From assembly GCA_046546095.1 (NCBI GenBank), contig JBKGYK010000044.1:1-27410 (forward strand): a stretch of DNA of 27,410 bases, written 5' to 3'. Positions 23,510 to 27,410 of this stretch are shown here, piece after piece (position 1 is the stretch's first letter; each line of letters begins with the position of its first letter). The notes under the pieces were generated by a model. It searched no databases. It saw only the letters and a program-made list of their open reading frames with translations, and was not told the origin of the DNA. The DNA comes from JAQIBY01 sp046546095. Its GTDB lineage: Bacteria > Bacteroidota > Bacteroidia > Bacteroidales > ML635J-15. The position numbers and the translations under genes are program-made.

Positions 23510-24757
23510 ATGAAGAATAAAAAACAAAAAAAAGAACGTCTGGAAGATTTGATTCCAGATCCAGAGAAAAGAAAAAAAGTATTGGACCGGATGTATAAAG
23601 GTGAGCCCATTTTAGGAGAAGGCGGCATATTTACAGATATGCTTCAAGCCTTTGTTAATGCAGCCTTAGAAGGCGAGGTAGACGAACACATAGAGCAAAG
23701 CAAAGAGAGTAAAACCTCAAACCGACGTAATGGTTATACTCGCAAGAAGGTCAAAAGCGCAGCAGGGCAGCTCAATATTAACACACCCCGGGATCGAGAA
23801 GGTTCGTATAATCCGATGTTATTAGGCAAGTGGGATCGCAGTCTAGACAATGGTCTAGACAATATCATTCTGAGTTTATACGCACGAGGACAGTCTGTTG
23901 AAGATGTTCGTTATCAACTAAAGGAGTTGTATGGTGTAGAGGTAAGCGCTGGTGTAATAAGCAGTGTAACAGACCGAGTATGGGAAGAGATAGCTGCCTG
24001 GCAACAGCGCAGTCTATCGTCCAGTTATGTAATAGTTTACCTGGATGCGGTACATTACCGTGTTCGGGAAGAAGGCAAGATAAATAACAAAGCAATCTAT
24101 TCGGTTTATGGCATTACAGCAGATGGACAACGCGATATTCTGGGATTGTATTTAAATCAATCAGAAGGAGCACGTCAATGGGGTTTGATTTTGGAAGATT
24201 TAAAACGTCGAGGTGTTGCGGATGTATTTTTCTTTTGTATTGATGGTCTGACTGGTTTTAAGGACGTTATAGAGGAGGTTTATCCCCACTCGCAAGTTCA
24301 ACGCTGTATTGTACATATGGTACGCAGCTCAACCCGATTTGTGAGCTATATGGATATTAAGAAGGTTTGTTCAGACCTGAGAAAGGTTTATACTGCAGCA
24401 AACCGGGATCAAGCAGAGGTTGCAATGAAAGCTTTTGGCGAAAAATGGGACAAAAAATACAAGGAAATCCGCCCCAAATGGGAAAATAACTGGGATGAGT
24501 TAATAGCATTTATGGATTATAGTCATAACATACGACGCATGATTTATACAACAAATCCAGTTGAAGCTTTGCACCGTATTATGCGAAAAACAACAAAATC
24601 AAAAGGAGCCTGGAGCAATGACAAGGGTTTGTTAAAGCAACTTTATTTGGCTTTGATGTCCAATCAGAAGAGCTGGAAGAAAAAAGCCTTCAACTGGACT
24701 GCAGTACAGCGTGAACTCATCGAACATTTTGGAGAGCGTTATGAAAAACACCTATAA
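23510..24757 (+). CDS. IS256-family transposase
   Basis: 415 residues, normal for IS256 (about 400). The N-terminal part has GEGGIFTDMLQAFVNAALEG and SNRRNGYTRKKV, a DNA-binding region typical of the family. The DDE triad is in place: Asp179 (VYLDAVH), Asp245 (CIDGLTGF) and Glu352 (TTNPVEALHR). The CIVHMVR block lies between the second Asp and the Glu, as in IS256. No stops or frameshifts, so the enzyme is probably active. It transposes its element by a copy-out-paste-in route through a circle, as is known for this family. It is divergent from the giant surface gene, with 123 bp between the two start codons. Confidence 0.95.
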   Translation: MKNKKQKKERLEDLIPDPEKRKKVLDRMYKGEPILGEGGIFTDMLQAFVNAALEGEVDEHIEQSKESKTSNRRNGYTRKKVKSAAGQLNINTPRDREGSYNPMLLGKWDRSLDNGLDNIILSLYARGQSVEDVRYQLKELYGVEVSAGVISSVTDRVWEEIAAWQQRSLSSSYVIVYLDAVHYRVREEGKINNKAIYSVYGITADGQRDILGLYLNQSEGARQWGLILEDLKRRGVADVFFFCIDGLTGFKDVIEEVYPHSQVQRCIVHMVRSSTRFVSYMDIKKVCSDLRKVYTAANRDQAEVAMKAFGEKWDKKYKEIRPKWENNWDELIAFMDYSHNIRRMIYTTNPVEALHRIMRKTTKSKGAWSNDKGLLKQLYLALMSNQKSWKKKAFNWTAVQRELIEHFGERYEKHL

Positions 24758-24792
24758 ATATTTACTTTTGCAGAGCAATTCCTTTTTTCTGA

Positions 24793-24843
24793 ACACTCCC
24801 AACACTCCCGAACACCCCCTTTTATGAACGGTTTCACACTCCC
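24793..24843. repeat. ACACTCCC octamers at the right end of the IS
   Basis: ACACTCCC at 24793, 24802 and 24836, with the variant ACACCCCC at 24812. The first three are 9 and 10 bp apart. The last overlaps the presumed terminal repeat. They could be subterminal transposase-binding sites. Confidence 0.5.
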
Positions 24844-24912
24844 TTCCCAACTCCCATTATAGTGGTACTTTTTGATTGCGAAAAACTGGCACTTTTTTTT
24901 TGCTATTTACAA

Positions 24913-24992
24913 CCAACTTACCAACCTACCAACCTACCAACTTACCAACTTACCAACTTACCAACTTACCAACTTAGCAACTTAGCAATCTA
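24913..24992. repeat. tandem octamer repeat CCAACTTA, 10 units
   Basis: Ten contiguous 8-bp units. Six are CCAACTTA, two are CCAACCTA, and the last two (GCAACTTA, GCAATCTA) have drifted. The array lies 19 bp upstream of the era -7 box. Similar arrays are common between genes in Bacteroidota; length variation by slippage is likely. Confidence 0.95.
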
Positions 24993-25010
24993 CAAACCAG
25001 CAATTTTTCG

Positions 25011-25018
25011 TACCTTTG
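25011..25018 (+). promoter_or_regulatory. -7 box of era-der
   Basis: TACCTTTG matches TAnnTTTG. The start codon at 25035 is 16 nt further on. The place for the -33 box falls in the last drifted units of the octamer array and has no clear TTTG. Confidence 0.6.
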
Positions 25019-25034
25019 CAAAAAATTTATGCGC

Positions 25035-25916
25035 ATGGCACATCGCTCAGGATTTGTAAACATCATCGGAAACCCAAACGTGGGGAAATCGACCATCATG
25101 AATAAAATGGTGGGAGAGAAGATATCCATCATCACTTCCAAGTCGCAGACAACCCGGCACCGTATTCTGGGCATTGTCAACGGGGAGGATTTTCAGATTG
25201 TGTACTCCGATACCCCGGGAATCATTAAGCCGGCATACCGTCTGCAGGAAAACATGATGTCTTTTGTGGGCACGGCCATGGAGGATGCTGATGTGATTGT
25301 CTATGTAACCGATGTGGTGGAGAAATTCATGAAAAACGAGCAGTATGTGGAGCGTCTGAAGGAGTCTGATACACCGGTACTCGTTGTTGTAAACAAGATT
25401 GATCTGAGCAATCAGGAGGAGGTTACTGAGCTGATGCAGCGCTGGAAAGAAACTCTTCCCAGGGCGGAAATTCTACCCATGTCTGCCCTGAAAGAGCATA
25501 ACCTTGAGCGTCTTTTGACGGAAATCCTGGATCGTCTGCCTGAAAATCCGGCTTTTTTCCCGAAAGATCAGCTTACCGATAAAACCGAGCGTTTCATCGT
25601 GTCTGAAATCATCCGCGAGAAAATTCTGATCAAATACAAGCAGGAAATTCCGTATTCCGTTGAGGTTGTTGTCGATTCTTTTAAAGAAGATGAAAAAATC
25701 ATTCGCATTGAAGCCACGATATTTGTTGCCAGAGATTCACAGAAAGGGATACTCATCGGCCGAAAAGGGGCTGCGTTGAAAAAAGTAGGGCAACTGTCCC
25801 GTGCAGATGCTGAAGAGTTTTTTGGTAAGCAGGTGTACCTGGGCCTGTATGTGAAAGTAAAGAAAGACTGGCGGAATGATGATCGCATGTTGCGTCAGTT
25901 TGGATACCAGGGATAA
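25035..25916 (+). CDS. era: GTPase Era
   Basis: 293 residues from ATG 25035 (MAHRSGFVNIIG); an in-frame ATG at 25029 would add two residues, and MAH is the usual start in Bacteroidota. GTPase motifs: G1 GNPNVGKS (12-19), G2 TTRHR (39-43), G3 DTPG (59-62), G4 NKID (120-123). A C-terminal KH domain has the GRKG loop near residue 244. Era binds the 3' end of 16S rRNA and helps mature the 30S subunit; it is usually essential. der follows after 24 nt, so the two form an operon of ribosome-assembly GTPases. Confidence 0.97.
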   Translation: MAHRSGFVNIIGNPNVGKSTIMNKMVGEKISIITSKSQTTRHRILGIVNGEDFQIVYSDTPGIIKPAYRLQENMMSFVGTAMEDADVIVYVTDVVEKFMKNEQYVERLKESDTPVLVVVNKIDLSNQEEVTELMQRWKETLPRAEILPMSALKEHNLERLLTEILDRLPENPAFFPKDQLTDKTERFIVSEIIREKILIKYKQEIPYSVEVVVDSFKEDEKIIRIEATIFVARDSQKGILIGRKGAALKKVGQLSRADAEEFFGKQVYLGLYVKVKKDWRNDDRMLRQFGYQG

Positions 25917-25940
25917 GTTGATATTGAAAAGGAAAAGAAA

Positions 25941-27257
25941 ATGAAAAATTCGATAGTAGCCATTGTCGGCAGGCCCAATGTGGGTAAATCCACCCTGTTT
26001 AACCGAATGACCGAACAGCGTACTGCCATTGTGGATGATTTAAGTGGCGTGACGCGCGATCGCCTGTATGGTGAATGTGTATGGAATGGCCGTGATTTTT
26101 CTGTCATCGATACGGGTGGATATGTTGAAAACCCGGAAAATGTGTTTGAGACAGAGATAAAAAAACAGGTGTTGATTGCGCTTGATGAAGCCGATGTGCT
26201 CATCTTTGTACTGGATGTGGAAACCGGTATCACCGACCTGGATGATCAGATGGCCCATATTTTGCGAAAAAGCAATAAAAAGGTGGTCATTGCTGTCAAC
26301 AAGGTGGACAACACCATGCGTCATGACGATGTGTATGAATTTTATAACCTTGGTCTGGGTGATCCGATTGCCATTTCTTCAATCAACGGTAGCGGTACCG
26401 GTGAACTTCTCGATGCAATCGTGGAAAACCTGCCTGCAGATTTTAAGGAACAGGACGACAATCCCGATATCCCACGATTTGCTGTTATTGGCCGTCCCAA
26501 TGCCGGTAAATCATCCCTGATAAATACCCTGGTCGGAGAAGACAGAAACCTGGTGACCGATATTGCCGGAACCACAAGAGATTCAGTAAACACAACATAC
26601 AACAAATTTGGATTTGATTTTGTCCTGACGGATACCGCCGGCTTGCGACGTAAAGACAGGGTGAAAGAAGATCTTGAATTTTATTCCGTCATGCGTGCCA
26701 TCAGATCTCTCGAAAGCTCCGATGTCTGCATTCTCATGCTGGATGCCACACGTGGCATTGAGGCTCAGGACGTTAATATTTTTAATCTGGCGCAGCGAAA
26801 AGGAAAAGGGGTAGTCATTGTGGTGAACAAATGGGACCTGGTGGAGGAAAAACAAACCAGCACCTACAAAACTTTCGAAGCAGCCGTGCGTGAGCGCATC
26901 GCTCCCCATGATGATGTGCCTGTGATCTTTGCCTCGGTGCTGACCAAACAACGCATCCATAAGGTGTTGAGTTCAGCCATTGAAGTGTACAAAAACCGCC
27001 GGCAGCGCATCACCACCAACAAACTAAACAACATGCTCAAAGATGCACTGGAAGCGAACAAGCCACCGGTGTATCGCAACGCTTACGTTAGGATCAAATA
27101 TGTAACTCAGTTGCCCAGCCATGTACCGTCCTTTGCGTTTTTCTGCAACCACCCCGAAGGAATTAAGGAACCATACAAGCGTTACCTGGAAAACTTTCTC
27201 CGCAAACGCTTTAACTTTACGGGAGTCCCCATCCGGATTTTCTTCCGTAAAAAATAA
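25941..27257 (+). CDS. der: GTPase Der (EngA)
   Basis: 438 residues, normal for the family. Two tandem G domains: G1 GRPNVGKST (10-18) with DTGG and NKVD, and G1 GRPNAGKSS (184-192) with DTAG and NKWD. A C-terminal KH-like domain ends in GVPIRIFFRKK, the usual Der tail. Der takes part in 50S ribosomal subunit assembly and is generally essential. It is probably co-transcribed with era (24 nt gap). No intrinsic terminator follows; 45-bp repeats begin 8 nt after the stop codon. Confidence 0.97.
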   Translation: MKNSIVAIVGRPNVGKSTLFNRMTEQRTAIVDDLSGVTRDRLYGECVWNGRDFSVIDTGGYVENPENVFETEIKKQVLIALDEADVLIFVLDVETGITDLDDQMAHILRKSNKKVVIAVNKVDNTMRHDDVYEFYNLGLGDPIAISSINGSGTGELLDAIVENLPADFKEQDDNPDIPRFAVIGRPNAGKSSLINTLVGEDRNLVTDIAGTTRDSVNTTYNKFGFDFVLTDTAGLRRKDRVKEDLEFYSVMRAIRSLESSDVCILMLDATRGIEAQDVNIFNLAQRKGKGVVIVVNKWDLVEEKQTSTYKTFEAAVRERIAPHDDVPVIFASVLTKQRIHKVLSSAIEVYKNRRQRITTNKLNNMLKDALEANKPPVYRNAYVRIKYVTQLPSHVPSFAFFCNHPEGIKEPYKRYLENFLRKRFNFTGVPIRIFFRKK

Positions 27258-27265
27258 GGAAACCC

Positions 27266-27410
27266 CTTTGTGCCCTTTGTGTCTCCGTGGGAAATCCCTT
27301 CATAACAATTCTTTGTGTTCTTTGTGTCTTTGTGGGAACTCTCTTTTCAACAATTCTTTGTGCCCTTTGTGGCTTAGTGGGAGCCAAATTTCCGCCCCTT
27401 GTGGAAAACC
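27266..27410. repeat. 45-bp tandem repeats, about three copies, to the window edge
   Basis: Units begin with CTTTGTG at 27266, 27311 and 27356, each followed by a second CTTTGTG-like heptamer and GTGGGA. The third unit has drifted and a fourth seems to begin near 27397. Such CTTTGTG arrays are frequent between genes in Bacteroidota. The array probably continues past the window. Confidence 0.9.

Larger units (their letters stand above)
23456..24840 (+). mobile_element. IS256-family insertion sequence (ends approximate)
   Basis: The transposase gene is flanked by candidate terminal inverted repeats: AGTGTGTCAAAGTT (23456-23469) and, at the right, AACGGTTTCACACT (24827-24840). Read inward these agree as AGTGTG, a 2-nt gap, AAA and GTT. 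The span of about 1.38 kb fits IS256 elements. I find no target duplication, so the exact ends may be several bases further out. Confidence 0.6.

Noticed and set aside
23442..24850. Target-site duplication of the IS256 copy
   Set aside because: Eight- to nine-base flanks on either side of the likely ends do not match, so no duplication can be claimed from this sequence.
24862..25059. Frame encoding a TYQLTNLP-type repeat peptide
   Set aside because: It is only a translation of the octamer array and overlaps the era promoter and start.

Overview
The window comes from a member of the Bacteroidota, probably the Bacteroidales or a close order. The signs are promoters of the TTTG-N19/20-TAnnTTTG type, a giant secreted protein with a C-terminal type IX secretion (T9SS) sorting domain, an era-der gene pair, a LemA/DUF3137 cluster, a lipoprotein next to an Rhs toxin tip, and intergenic tandem repeats of the CTTTGTG and CCAACTTA kinds. 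Species cannot be named from this sequence alone.

Layout. (1) 1-1457: 3' end of an Rhs-type polymorphic toxin with a JAB/JAMM-like C-terminal domain, then a small lipoprotein that is the likely immunity protein, closed by a terminator. (2) 1458-2017: non-coding, strikingly T-poor in its middle. (3) 2018-5804: a membrane cluster, DUF5362-like / LemA / DUF3137 / DUF3137 / DUF5362-like. The two outer paralogues share a perfect 71-bp leader-plus-start repeat. (4) 5805-7010: a DoxX-like membrane protein behind two perfect palindromes and a strong Shine-Dalgarno sequence, then a small secreted hypothetical protein with a terminator. (5) 7095-13810: a fused double UvrA2-like ABC protein and a YefM-YoeB toxin-antitoxin pair with a recognisable triple-site operator, followed by a small conserved gene broken by one extra T. 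Two inverted copies of a structured GC-rich intergenic repeat bracket this block. (6) 13925-23386 (minus): a 3153-residue secreted surface protein made of six GLUG-type modules, five cadherin-like repeats and a T9SS tail. (7) 23456-24840: an IS256-family insertion sequence whose left end lies just upstream of the giant gene's promoter. (8) 24913-27257: octamer repeats, then the housekeeping GTPases era and der, then 45-bp tandem repeats to the window edge.

How the parts fit. Housekeeping genes (era, der) and envelope genes (LemA cluster, DoxX-like) are interleaved with accessory functions: contact toxin plus immunity, toxin-antitoxin, giant adhesin and IS. The most unusual items are the double UvrA2, in which the second of four ATPase sites carries substitutions at Walker A, Walker B and the switch histidine; the six-module GLUG/cadherin surface protein with an IS at its promoter; the duplicated leader around the LemA cluster; the three GTAC operator cores spaced exactly 12 bp apart; and the inverted pair of intergenic repeats. 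No tRNA, rRNA or CRISPR array was seen.
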